From Dermatemys mawii (Eukaryota; Chordata; Testudines; Dermatemydidae): DNA of 64,000 nt. The stretch covers positions 58,529,453 through 58,593,452 of the forward strand of contig ML677334.1 of assembly GCA_007922305.1 (NCBI GenBank), read 5' to 3'. Below, piece by piece: positions 47,734 to 57,205 of the stretch (its first letter is position 1; every line of letters starts with the position of its first letter). Below the pieces are notes generated by a model that was given only the letters and a program-made list of their open reading frames with translations, had not been told where the DNA came from and did not search any database. Both the position numbers and the translations under genes were made by a program.

Positions 47734-49245
47734 TATTGCAAAAAGCTTCCATAGCACCTCTATATGCTAGTATGTGATAGTGGGTGTGGACATTCCCACT
47801 TCACATTTTTTATACACAAAGCAAGACTGCTACTTGGTTTCTTGTCGCATGGCCTCTTCATTAGCAATTGTCAGTCTGGCTATACATTTGGATGTATCTA
47901 TCCATCCTTCTATTGTCTCTGACACTGATCCTGCAAGGAGAACCACATGAGCAGAGCCCTGTTTGCACACAGAGCCCCATTGAAGTCAAGGGTCTGCCTG
48001 GATAGGCTTCTTTGCAGGGTAAGATCCTATATTTCCGAACAGGTTATAGAGAGTGTATCTTTTACACTCTTCATTTCAATTAGATTTAGGACAGGAGGAT
48101 TTGTACTAGGGATGAGTTGTGACAAAAATGCCCCCTTTGCCTGCCAAACTAATGCTCATTTCCCCCCAAACTAATGATTCCTTTTCCCAATGTTTCCTCC
48201 CCAAAGATGTGAAGCCCACTGTGTGCAAACCCTCATCTGTAGCGTGGGATCATCTCAGGGATGACATTTGCTTTGAACCCCAGATGTTTTGCCATTTCAG
48301 TGACAAGTGTATAGGGTCTGAGCAAAGGACTTTATCATATGGATCGACGTAATCTACCAGTTTAACCTCTGTTTTGGGTGTTAGGTTGACATATATAATG
48401 CTAATTACTAATTCTGATATAGACGTAATGGACCAGCTATTCTCTGTTTTGTGCCTATATATAATATGCACATATGAAACCCTGATTTGTACACATTAAT
48501 CAAGAAGCTAAGTACATAATTACCAGATCTGTGAACGCCCAGAAGAACCTGACCCACACCAAAACTGTTGTATTTCTGCTTTCCAGTCTAACTTGAAAGC
48601 AGCTGATAAATCCTATTTTATAAACAGTTTAAAAAACCACAAACTTATTTATTATGCTGTCATTCACTTTATATTCACTCTGTTTGAGGTAATCCTCATT
48701 CTCTGAGTCATGCATAGCAGAAGCACTGGAAGTATTCTGTGTGCATATGCCTGTATTTCTATATGTATGCTCTCCAAAGAAACTACTGATTGGCCAGAAA
48801 CTAAATAATTGATGCTTATGTCATTGCTCCAAGGTGAATTTTGTGACCATCGAGATCTAATGAAGCCACCAGTTTCAGCTCCAAATGATAAAGGCACAAC
48901 TAATAGAAAATCTTGAAAAACTGAATTTTCTAAGAACTAGAAAGACAGCAGACTAGCCAAAAATGAACAAATACCTAAAAGTAGTAATCAAAATCTCTAA
49001 TCTGGTAAGGAAGGCATTTTAAATGTTTAGGATATTTTTTTCAGAAACTGCAATCCATAATAGTAAATCACAAAACCCCCAATCACTGTTCACATAAATA
49101 CACGTTAGGGATCCATATTACCTAGCAGACATAGGGAATACATGCTGGCCTGTAAATAAACCCCATTTCTACAACTTCCCAACTTCTCATCCTGGATTTA
49201 ACCTTGACAAGAGGTTAAATGTAACATGGATAAACCTAAATGCCT
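47734..49245. other. Unannotated interval
   Basis: No gene or named repeat recognised. Confidence 0.4.
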
Positions 49246-49319
49246 GGGATGAAACCCAGGTCCTGCTGAAATCATTGACAAAACTCCCACTGACTTCAAT
49301 GGGGTCTAGATTTCACCTT
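49246..49319. mobile_element. Palindromic MITE-like repeat (GAAATCC family), copy 1
   Basis: GATGAAACCCAGGTCCTGCT and GGGGTCTAGATTTCACC are imperfect inverted halves around a CACTGACTTCAATGGGG core. The same layout occurs at 49,671 and 53,213. Confidence 0.6.
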
Positions 49320-49389
49320 GATCTATTTTCTGAAACATCTTCCTTTACTCACATTCTTTATTACTCTTGAAAACACAAGGTGTTCTTCC

Positions 49390-49850
49390 ATGTCACCCAA
49401 GACCAACCTAGAAATTATCTCTGACTTCCATTTCTCTCTCTTGCCTCAAATATCCAGGCTGTGCCCAAATCTTGCTGAATCCATCCATTGGTTCTCCCTC
49501 TTCCACTGCACTGAGTTCAAGCTTTTTGTCCTCCTTACCTTAAGACCTTTCAAAATGCTTCTCTTTTTAACTTGTCTGCTCTTCTCATGCTCTTTCCTCC
49601 CATACATCTACTCTGCCAATGATGTCATCCTCACCCACCAATTTGTTGGCTTCTCATGTAATTATCTGCAGGGGTGAAATCCTAGCTCTATTGCAATCAA
49701 ATGGCAAAACTCTCTGACTTCAGTGGGGCTGGGATTTCATCTCAGGCTGACAAACTGTACCTTATATTTACAATGCTCTTCCTGAACTTGTCCATAAGGC
49801 CAGTAAACCCCTCTTCAACAGCCAATGCTGCAATACTAAGGAGAAGGTAT
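49390..49850 (+). mobile_element. L2 LINE fragment (reverse transcriptase C-terminal part)
   Basis: ATCTCTGACTTCCATTTCTC, TATCCAGGCTGTGCCCAAAT and CTTGCTGAATCC match the L2 region downstream of the RT core. CCATTGGTTCTCCCTCTTCC and TTCAAGCTTTTTGTCCTCC then follow early, so several hundred bases are missing between. CTTCCTGAACTTGTCCATAA at 49,775 is L2 sequence further 3'. The element is interrupted by the palindromic repeat at 49,671-49,745. It has no intact frame; the 119-codon frame at 49,318-49,677 only partly follows the L2 reading. Confidence 0.6.
49671..49745. mobile_element. Palindromic MITE-like repeat (GAAATCC family), copy 2
   Basis: GGGGTGAAATCCTAGCTCTA and GGGGCTGGGATTTCATCTC are inverted halves around CTCTGACTTCAGTGGGG. 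It sits inside the L2 fragment. Confidence 0.65.
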
Positions 49851-51298
49851 CTGAGGTAAAATTGGAAGGTTTTTAAGTGTGACTATGCACTTAACCTTCC
49901 AGCCTCCTAACAGGATATCAAGCAATGGAAAATGACAACCCACATAAAACTCTATAGTTTAGACCTGAAAACAGTCATCTGTCAATATGTTTTTAACCAA
50001 GTCCTTTCTATAGAATTCAGTGGGAAGGTTTACAACTTCTACAGAAAGTATATAATAATGTATTCCGTTTGTATTGATTTTTAGGGTAACTTTTATACAA
50101 TCCTATTGGTTTCATTCATATTAAATACTACTGGACCTCTCCATTAAATGTCATTTTAAAAAATTGAGGAAGGAAAGCAAATTTCACTAAAATATTTTTA
50201 AATATGGCATCAAAGGAACATATTAGCCATCACTTTTTCTTATTGGGTGACATTTGTTTTCAGAACCAATTACAGCACTCTTCTAGTCTATTTCTGTAGT
50301 GAAGTAAAAGGGAAAATATCTATTTTAATAAGGTTGAATTCATTTATTCATTCCTCCCCTCACATAATTCCATGTAACATTTGTACTTACATAACAGTTC
50401 AGCCTCTTCGGTGACTCGTTAGGGAACATTACTAACCACTCCATGGAGAGTACCTTTGTGGAGGGGCCGGAGCCTCTGCTGGTGTAGAGCAGTCTCACTT
50501 CCATGAAGTCAGTTTACACCAGTGGAGGATTTGCCCTATAATTTTAAAGGGTCACATTAAAAAAACTACATTTATATAAGTTTGTGAAGTAAAAATCAAC
50601 AAAATCTAGGTTCAAAGACAAAGCCAGCACTGTTTTAGTGGGGACAAAAATTAATGCTATGATCAGGGGAAAACGATACGATATTTAATTAGATTTTGCT
50701 CTCATTTTATTATTTAAAAAGCAAATACTTCTGGAAGGGTGTAAAGAGGAAAATGTTTATCATTTATCTAGTCCTCCGTCTCCCAGGTGAAAATGTAAAA
50801 TGGATGCATGCATATTATGTTTCTGATAGACCAGAACTGCTGGAGCAAATCAGATCTCTCAGTTAAATATGCATTTATACATTTGAAAAAATGTATAATA
50901 TTGACTATATCAGATGTAATGGCTGCTCTAGAGTCATTATGGTTCACAGTGTAACTCTTTATTTGGTATTGTATCAATCTGTAGTGTGGACTGGCATGAC
51001 GGTAAAACAGATGTGTGTTAATAACAGTATGGAAAGCAGAGTAACTGCCACATATGTAGTAACCAGTTTTTAATTTAAACATCCTAGCCCCTGTCACAGA
51101 AAGGAGGACAAAAATTCTCCTCTTTGATCTGGCCTGAGGCTCTTAAATGCAGTGGGGCACCCTCATGCATTCTGCACTCATGGCACATGCTTGGGACCCC
51201 CCATTGATTTTAATGGGTGTTCCACATATGGCATATGCAACAGAAATAGGCGATGCAGACTGGGAAGAAGAAATTTGGCCTGAAAACACCCAAAGGTT
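49851..51298. other. Unannotated AT-rich interval
   Basis: No gene supported. Near 50,500-50,545 AAGTCAGTTTACACCAGTGG resembles the short palindromic repeat at 13,236. Confidence 0.4.
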
Positions 51299-51345
51299 CA
51301 GGTCTACACTGCAGATTAAAGACCTGAATAAATCACTATAACCCA
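51299..51345. repeat. Possible MITE end (GGTCTACACTGCAG)
   Basis: AGGTCTACACTGCAG resembles the left terminus of the element at 6,070. No partner end found. Confidence 0.3.
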
Positions 51346-52372
51346 AATGAAATTGCTTTACAGTTATGGGTTGGGAAGTGCAAAAAGATCAGAAACCCGG
51401 TTAATCTATGTTTGTTTGGACATCATATAAAAAGATCCAATGTAATTTTAACCAAAATGTGAAGGAAATATATTATTTCTGGGCTCAGATCCCACATATC
51501 ATGTTTGGCCCGGTGAACATTTTTATATGTAGTTTATAAACACCTAAAGAACAGAGTTTATAGAGAAAATGTGATCGAGATACCAACAGTGTTACTATAA
51601 TAACTTTGTAACCTCATATTGACATAACCCACCAACTTACTGAAGAACCCCTCTATGTACGGAAAAACAGAGAAACTATAATGATTTTCAGATACAGTTG
51701 ACAAGAGACCATTTAGTAAACTTTTATTTTTTTTTAACTAACAATATGCAGGGATGTTGGATTCTAGGCTGCTACTAATAATCTCATCAGAATGCAAAAG
51801 CAGTGACTGTGTTATAAAACCAATGATCTGTTATATTCTGCAAGAATTTACAAAAGCCTAATGTCATTTACTACACCATGAGAACCATACTTGGATTAAA
51901 AAAAAAACAGAATTCAAAAACTGATTACAGCTGATGAAAAAATAAACCATTAGTTAATGCCAGTTTTTAAAGGTATAATGTACTTTAGGGTTAAAAGGAA
52001 CATGCTGATGACTTTAGGTTGGGAAAAAAAAGAAAAAAGAACAACATTTATATTTGGGAATGTCGTCCCCAACAAGTCATTCAGTAATGTATTGGTATCA
52101 GAGCATTGCAACAAAGTAAGGATCCATCAGTCTGCAGTGGATGCCAAATGTGGGCTCAGGCTGCAGGGAACTTACATAGCCAGGGAAGAGTCTATTGTTT
52201 ATTTTTACTTGCACTTTCAATAGGAGAATGGGTACAGTGTGCTTAGAAATGAGTTTTCAGATTGTTACAAATGAAAGACTTTTTTAAAATCTAGGACAAA
52301 TGGAGCAATGCCTAAAAAAATTACATGGGGGTAACTTATAATGTACACATAGTAATAAAACATTATTCACCC
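51346..52372. other. Unannotated AT-rich interval
   Basis: Nothing recognisable. Confidence 0.4.
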
Positions 52373-52690
52373 CTTTACATTTACAATATGTTTTGCAAAC
52401 TCTACCTAATTAAGCACCATAACACTCCTTTGAAATGGTCATGTAATTTATATGCAATTTAATACAAAAGGGGAAACTGAAGGTAAGGCGAGGTTGTGAT
52501 ACCTCTACTCTCAAAGAGTAATAGCTTATTTCAAAAGTAGCTCCATTGATATCAGTGGGACTATTTGTAGCGTAAGGTGCTATTCAAAAAGAGTAAAAGT
52601 TTCACAACCTGGCCTTAACTGACTTCCCCAAAGTCGCACAGTGAGTCAGCAGCAGAGTGGGCACTAGAACTCAGGGACTCCATTCCATCA
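52373..52690 (-). repeat. MIR-like SINE, minus strand, split by a MITE
   Basis: On the plus strand AAAAGGGGAAACTGAAGG (52,466-52,483) and, after the inserted MITE, AACTGACTTCCCCAAAGTCG and CACAGTGAGTCAGCAGCAGAG, then CACTAGAACTCAGGGACTCC. This is the reverse complement of the MIR core and its tRNA-related half. It is the same family as 507-766. The order is continuous once the MITE is removed. Confidence 0.7.
52485..52616. mobile_element. Palindromic MITE at a TTAA-like site
   Basis: The termini AAGGCGAGGTTGTGA (52,485-52,499) and TCACAACCTGGCCTT (52,602-52,616) are inverted repeats with one mismatch in 15. Internal arms (ACTCTCAAAGAGTAATAG / GCTATTCAAAAAGAGTAA) make the whole unit nearly palindromic. 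The right end abuts TTAA (52,615-52,618) and the left end GTAA. It has no coding capacity and is inserted in a MIR-like SINE. TTAA targets are typical of piggyBac, but the assignment is inference. Confidence 0.65.
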
Positions 52691-53212
52691 ATTGCATGCA
52701 TATAAATTGCACTGGAGTCAAAGGGAGAGGTGTGCAAAAAACTCAGAGTATAATAGAACCCCCTGGAGCTCTAGACTTCAAGAGCCACTCGCAAATCCCC
52801 TATCCCAGGATGTTTCTCTGGAATGGGAAACACATGGAACCACAAAGAGTTTTTAGAATCATAGTGTCACTAGCGGCATGAGCTTGGAAAAACTGCAGGC
52901 CTCACTTGTGCTAGTACCTATCTGTGATTAAAGGATTCTGTTGATTGTATCACAAAGGTCCAAGTCCTGAAATCCGTATTCAAGAGAAATTCAGGAATTG
53001 GCTAGGCAGTGGCACAAACAAATATGTCAAAGTATGAATTATTTAAAGTTAAAAAGACCCAAACTCCCACCTCTATATAAAGAACAGGAAAAAATTGCTT
53101 TCAGAAGATAAGATATATGACAGAGCAGTCCCAGATTGTTATGTTCCAGGAGAAGTCCATGCTGTGGATTATATAATTCTTCTTTGAAATATGCTAAAAT
53201 TTTGAAGACCAA
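52691..53212. other. Unannotated interval
   Basis: Nothing recognisable. Confidence 0.4.
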
Positions 53213-53285
53213 GGGTGAAATCCTGACCATACTGAAACCAATGGCAAAATCCCATTGACTTCAGTGAGTCCAGAACATTTCCCCC
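53213..53285. mobile_element. Palindromic MITE-like repeat (GAAATCC family), copy 3
   Basis: GGGTGAAATCCTGACCATAC and GTGAGTCCAGAACATTTCCC are imperfect inverted halves around CCCATTGACTTCAGTG. Confidence 0.6.
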
Positions 53286-53879
53286 AAATTCTCAGAATAT
53301 TTTATAAAACCAGATTTTATCACCATCATCCTGATACCGACACCGACACTGACAATGAAGCTGGAGAAGCTCAGTGGAGTCTAATGGAAGATAAACGTCC
53401 AGCACAGTCAAACACGTGATAAAACTTGCTGAATGCTAAACTAATGCTCATTAAAATAATAAGGGGAGAGAATATTTCCCCAAAAGTAACTGATGGGGAT
53501 AGTTAGAGACCCTTACCTTCCTCGCTGACTTCCTATGGCTGGCAAAAGGAAATGAGTGGCAGCTGTGTTGGTGTCCTTGGTATGTTCTCAGATCGGAGTG
53601 AGATCTATAGTTAAAGTTGCCCAACACTTCTCATTATAAGCCCTGTTTTCAGTCACTTATAACTTTGCCAGATTTTAACTGTTGGGGCTGAATTTTTGTT
53701 TATGCCAAGTGTCTGTCTCAGGCTGAATTTCTGAGAAAATTTCAGCTAAAACGATTCATCTCTGTCTGAGAATTAGGTGATGGGAAAATATGTTGTTTTC
53801 CCACATTAAAAAAAAAATCATACAGCCATTTGGCTGAGAAAAAAATGGTTACAGCTTTCTATAACAGTTGTTTGGTGAA
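53286..53879. other. Unannotated interval
   Basis: Nothing recognisable; a short ACCGAC-type repeat lies at about 53,336-53,351. Confidence 0.4.
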
Positions 53880-54132
53880 AGGTGCTGCACGTAGCCATTC
53901 CACTGTAAGGGCCTATGCACCCACTGCATGGTTGTCAGAGATTTTTTCCCTCAGCAATACCCATTGGGGTGGTTTAAGTGGCCTCTTCTGCCACATGCCA
54001 CCGTGTGCAGGCGTAAAGTGTGGCGCCGCTCTGCCCCCGCTCAGTTCCTTCTTCCCAGAGATCAGAGGGTAAAGAGGGGAAGGAGGCCAGGCCGTGGAAT
54101 GGATGTGTGCAACACATCTTGAGGGACAGCAG

Positions 54133-54636
54133 TTACAGGCAGGGTAGTAACCATTTTGTGAAAATGGGGGGAGCTGCCGATAGGTTGAATGGAAGCACTG
54201 TAAATTGGTGCTGGATTCCATTTATCATAGACCTGAGACACTTCCTGTGGGTCTGGTGGCTCTCCATGTGAAAGAAAGCATCTTTCAACTTTAGGGCAGC
54301 GTAACAGCCCCCTGGCACTAGGAAAGGAATAATGGAAACTAGGGGAACCATATGGATTTTTATTTTCCTGGGGAATTTGTTTAACACTCTTAAATCTAGG
54401 CTGGATCTGAGACTGCCTTTTGCTTTCAGAATAAGAAAATAGCAGAGATAAAATCCCTTCCTCTTGAGAAACTGAGGAACTGAATCAATGGCTCCTGCTT
54501 GAAGGAGCAGCTGGACCTCCTGCTGAGGGACAGCCGTATGAGAGTAGTCACTGAAGAGGGATGGGAATGTGGGGTGGAAAGGGGCAACAGAAACAAACAG
54601 GAGGGTGTATCCCAAATCTACTGTTCTTAACCCCAC
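54133..54636 (-). pseudogene. DIRS-like reverse transcriptase fragment
   Basis: A 167-codon open frame. Residues 39-75 (QQEVQLLLQAGAIDSVPQFL and GFYLCYFLI) match the start of the DIRS RT domain. Residues 80-86 (LDLRVLN) and 114-123 (ALKLKDAFFH) follow, the latter holding the motif A aspartate at about 119. LPFNLSAAP at about 148-156 is RT motif B. The YxDD motif C, normally some 40-60 residues on, is absent because the frame ends in KWLLPCL and the element changes to terminal sequence. The fragment cannot make active enzyme. The first 30 residues are outside the conserved domain, so the real reading probably entered this frame through a frameshift. Confidence 0.72.
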
Positions 54637-55217
54637 CTATCTGAGGTGATGCAGGTCCAAGCACTTTGCAAGTGGAATAAGTGATTGGCAAATATAGGGT
54701 TATGAGCAGAGGGCACTCTTGGGACTGGTCATTCATCCTCGACAAATGCATCAAAACAGTTGTTTGGACAAAGCTGCTAGATAGGAGGAAGCTGTGGCTG
54801 CAGAAGAGGAGGGTGGTTGTGGTCACCTTCTGTAATTTCTGCCCCTTTTTCTTGAGACTTCTTTGACCCAGGCACAAAACCCAGATATCTGTTACAGCCA
54901 GACTGTTTCCTTTTCATTGCCGGCATATAGAGTCCAGCCAACTTCAGCATCATTCTAGAATCCTTTAGGCGATGGAGCCTATCACCTCTCTTTTCAGAAG
55001 AAAAGAGCAGGACCTACAAATGGGATATCTCGGCTGGTCTTCTGGACCGCTGGAGGGAGGCTGGATGACTGAAGCTGTGAACATCTTCTCATAGTTACTG
55101 AAGGTGCTATGGCTCAAGCTGCTGAATCAGCTGCCTCTAACTGGCCTGAAGAGTTGTTCTGACCACTAGCTTGCCCTCCTTCACCACTGCAGTGAATTCC
55201 TGTCTCCAGTTATCTGG

Positions 55218-55541
55218 TCATATGTTATCCCACAAGAAGAAGTCAGAGCAACCAGAAGTGCCTGTTGATTTGCAGACCCACTGTAGAATAAAGTTTTCAT
55301 TCCAAAAGGTCCATCTTCTTTGAGTCCTTTCCTTTGGGCATTGATGCCTGGTGTCCCTGCCTCTCCCACTAGACAGCTTTGCGGGAGGATAGAGTTCTGC
55401 CTCCATAAGAATACATGTAAGCCTGGCCACTTTGATCTCTTTTGTGCAAGACTTAAAACCTTTACAGATGTGACATTTGTCACTCACATTGGACTCTCCC
55501 AAGCACTTAAGGCAACTGGGGTATAGGTCGCTCACTGGCAT
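55218..55541 (-). pseudogene. DIRS-like gag fragment
   Basis: A 107-codon frame starts with DLYPSCLKCLGESNVSDKCH, then CKGFKSCTKEIKVARL and LMEAELYPP. The spaced cysteines (C-x2-C...C-x2-C) followed by a basic stretch fit the gag-like protein of vertebrate DIRS elements, which packages the RNA. It lies upstream of the RT fragment on the same strand, as expected. Later residues lose similarity, and about 580 bases of degraded sequence separate it from the RT frame. Confidence 0.6.
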
Positions 55542-55545
55542 TGAA

Positions 55546-56184
55546 TTGCTGTATGAGACCTGATTTTAAACCCACAGATTGAAGCATAGTTCCAGCACTG
55601 TTACCAGTACCAAAAATTCAGCTGGGTCTGTCTAAGAACTGAAATTTATACCTGACAAACCATTACTTTAGAGACTATCTAAAACACTAACTATGAGACT
55701 GTGCCTAGTAAAACTGGGTATATTTTACAAGGAATGAGGAAAGGCCTTGCAGTTGCAAGTCTGTAATTGCTTCAACAACCATCATGGGCAGTAAAAAGGA
55801 ACTTTTGGGGGTGGGGTTTGGGGGGAAACTCCTTTATACTTCCATGCAGTGGTGCATTGCAGAAGAGAGTGCTTGAGCTGCCCCGAAAGTTATTACTAAA
55901 GGGGAAAAAAAACTCTCTCACAATTGTGCACTGCCTGCTCACTCTCCTGCAATGGAACGGACCTGTTGAAGAAGAACCTCTAGCATCTTTATGCTATGGA
56001 GCAAGGTCTTGATGTTTGGCAGGGGGAGAGGGTGAGGGTAAGGAGGAGAATGGGGGAGGGCATCAGAGATGTGCCTTTTGCTAGCGCTATGAAAATTCAT
56101 CCAAATGTGGCCAAGTTATAAGCCTCTGAAAAAAACTTCAGTTTGTATAGTCTCAATAAAGACTTGTTAGAGATTGGCAACTAA
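55546..56184. other. Unannotated interval
   Basis: No gene. Contains a G-rich stretch, TTTTGGGGGTGGGGTTTGGG, at 55,803-55,822, and GGGGGAGAGGGTGAGGG starting at 56,020. Confidence 0.4.
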
Positions 56185-56239
56185 ATTCTTTGATGATTCC
56201 CTCTACAGTGAGCCACTGTAGAGGGAATCATCAAAGAAT
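56185..56239. repeat. Perfect 26-bp inverted repeat with 3-base loop
   Basis: The arm 56,185-56,210 (ATTCTTTGATGATTCC...ACAGTG) is the exact reverse complement of 56,214-56,239; the spacer is AGC. It could form a 26-bp hairpin in DNA or RNA. No similar sequence was noticed elsewhere in the window. It could be a replication template-switch product, a very small fold-back element or, less likely, a short-hairpin RNA source. Confidence 0.95.
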
Positions 56240-56454
56240 GCTCCATGCCCTCACAGCTCCCACTCATGTGCCTCTCCCTCTCTGCCCCGCAGAGTGCAGG
56301 CCAGGGCTTCAGGGCTGAGCGGGACTTCCCTTGCAATTGTTCCTGGCTGCCACAGGCTGCTGCGGTTCTAGACACCAGAATTAAGAGCAGGGAGCCTGTA
56401 TCTCCTGTGCTCTCAATGCCGCGCCTCTTGGCACCCTGGTAGGATGGAAGAGGA
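56240..56454. other. GC-richer unannotated stretch
   Basis: Open on both strands over a short distance, without a domain. Confidence 0.35.
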
Positions 56455-56798
56455 ATCAGCCTGACTCAACTGGAGAGGGAACAAGAACTGGACCTTGGAA
56501 GGTGGGGAGCTGCATGGGGAATACACTGGGACAAAGACCCTGGGGAGTGAGGGGTTGTGTGGAGACTGGGAGCTGTAGGAGGTTGTGTGGAGACTGGGGT
56601 GGGACTGTGTGACAGAGAAAAGCTGGGTAAGGGGACTGGGCGCTGGTGGGTGGGTGGTGCTGGTGACAGAGAAAAGCTGAGTTAGGAGACTGGGAAGTGG
56701 TTGGAGAGGGGGCAATAAGGGTGGAAGAGAGGGAATGGAATCTAGTAGTATGATGGTGGTATGTGTGAAAACTGAGCTCAGCTAAAGAGGTCTGGTGG
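56455..56798 (+). repeat. G-rich imperfect minisatellite
   Basis: GGTTGTGTGGAGACTGGG occurs at 56,553-56,570 and 56,581-56,598 (28-bp spacing). GTGACAGAGAAAAGCTG occurs at 56,609-56,625 and 56,663-56,679 (54-bp spacing), each followed by an AGG-GACTGGG block. The G/C strand bias explains the long minus-strand frame 56,456-57,001 (Ser/Pro/His-rich), which I do not call as a gene. Confidence 0.75.
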
Positions 56799-56820
56799 GG
56801 TGTGTGTGTGTGTGTGTGTG
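56799..56820 (+). repeat. (GT)n microsatellite
   Basis: About ten TG units after GGTGGGG. Confidence 0.95.
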
Positions 56821-57154
56821 AAGTTGGGGCTGACTGGGCAAGGAGATTTGGACAGGGGCAGAATGCATCAGACTTGCTGGGGTCAGAGGCACAAGGATCT
56901 TCGACCACTAGAGCACAATCCCCTCCAGAACCTGGAATGGAACCGAGTTTCAACATTCCCCAGCGGTCAGCATGCTGCACAGGCAACCTTAATTCTAGCA
57001 TTTCTTAACTTTTGGGTGCTTCACTTCCCCCATGTGAATGTTCTTTTAATGTAGTTTTTGGATGTAATTGTATACTAAGTCTAACATTCTAGTTGATGGC
57101 TCACTTTACAGCATATAGCCTGCTTTATAAGGGATCCAAGACAATAACCTAATG
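56821..57154. other. Unannotated stretch
   Basis: Nothing recognisable. Confidence 0.4.
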
Positions 57155-57205
57155 ATTTTCAGAGGCGCTGAGCACCTGCAGTGCCCATTACAACCCATTA
57201 GTCTT
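57155..57205. repeat. GCTGAGCACC-type MITE fragment
   Basis: GATTTTCAGAGGCGCTGAGC and ACCTGCAGTGCCCATTAC match half of the repeat family seen at 22,228-22,345, in reverse order. Confidence 0.55.

Larger units (their letters stand above)
53880..55545 (-). mobile_element. DIRS-like retrotransposon relic
   Basis: Reading the minus strand from 55,541 down, the relic contains a gag-like cysteine segment, then an RT segment (54,133-54,636), then, on the plus strand at 53,880-54,170, a non-coding block containing TCAGTTCCTTCTTCCCAGAG, GAATGGATGTGTGCAACACA and GTAGTAACCATTTTGTGAAA. I recall that block as terminal sequence of a turtle DIRS-like element, where terminal repeats are inverted. DIRS elements move by a tyrosine recombinase instead of an integrase. 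No recombinase, RNase H or methyltransferase frame is visible, so the internal part is deleted. All frames are broken. Confidence 0.6.

Noticed and set aside
56456..57001. 181-codon minus-strand frame rich in Ser, Pro, His and Thr
   Set aside because: It is the complement of the G-rich minisatellite and the (TG)n tract; the composition explains the open frame.
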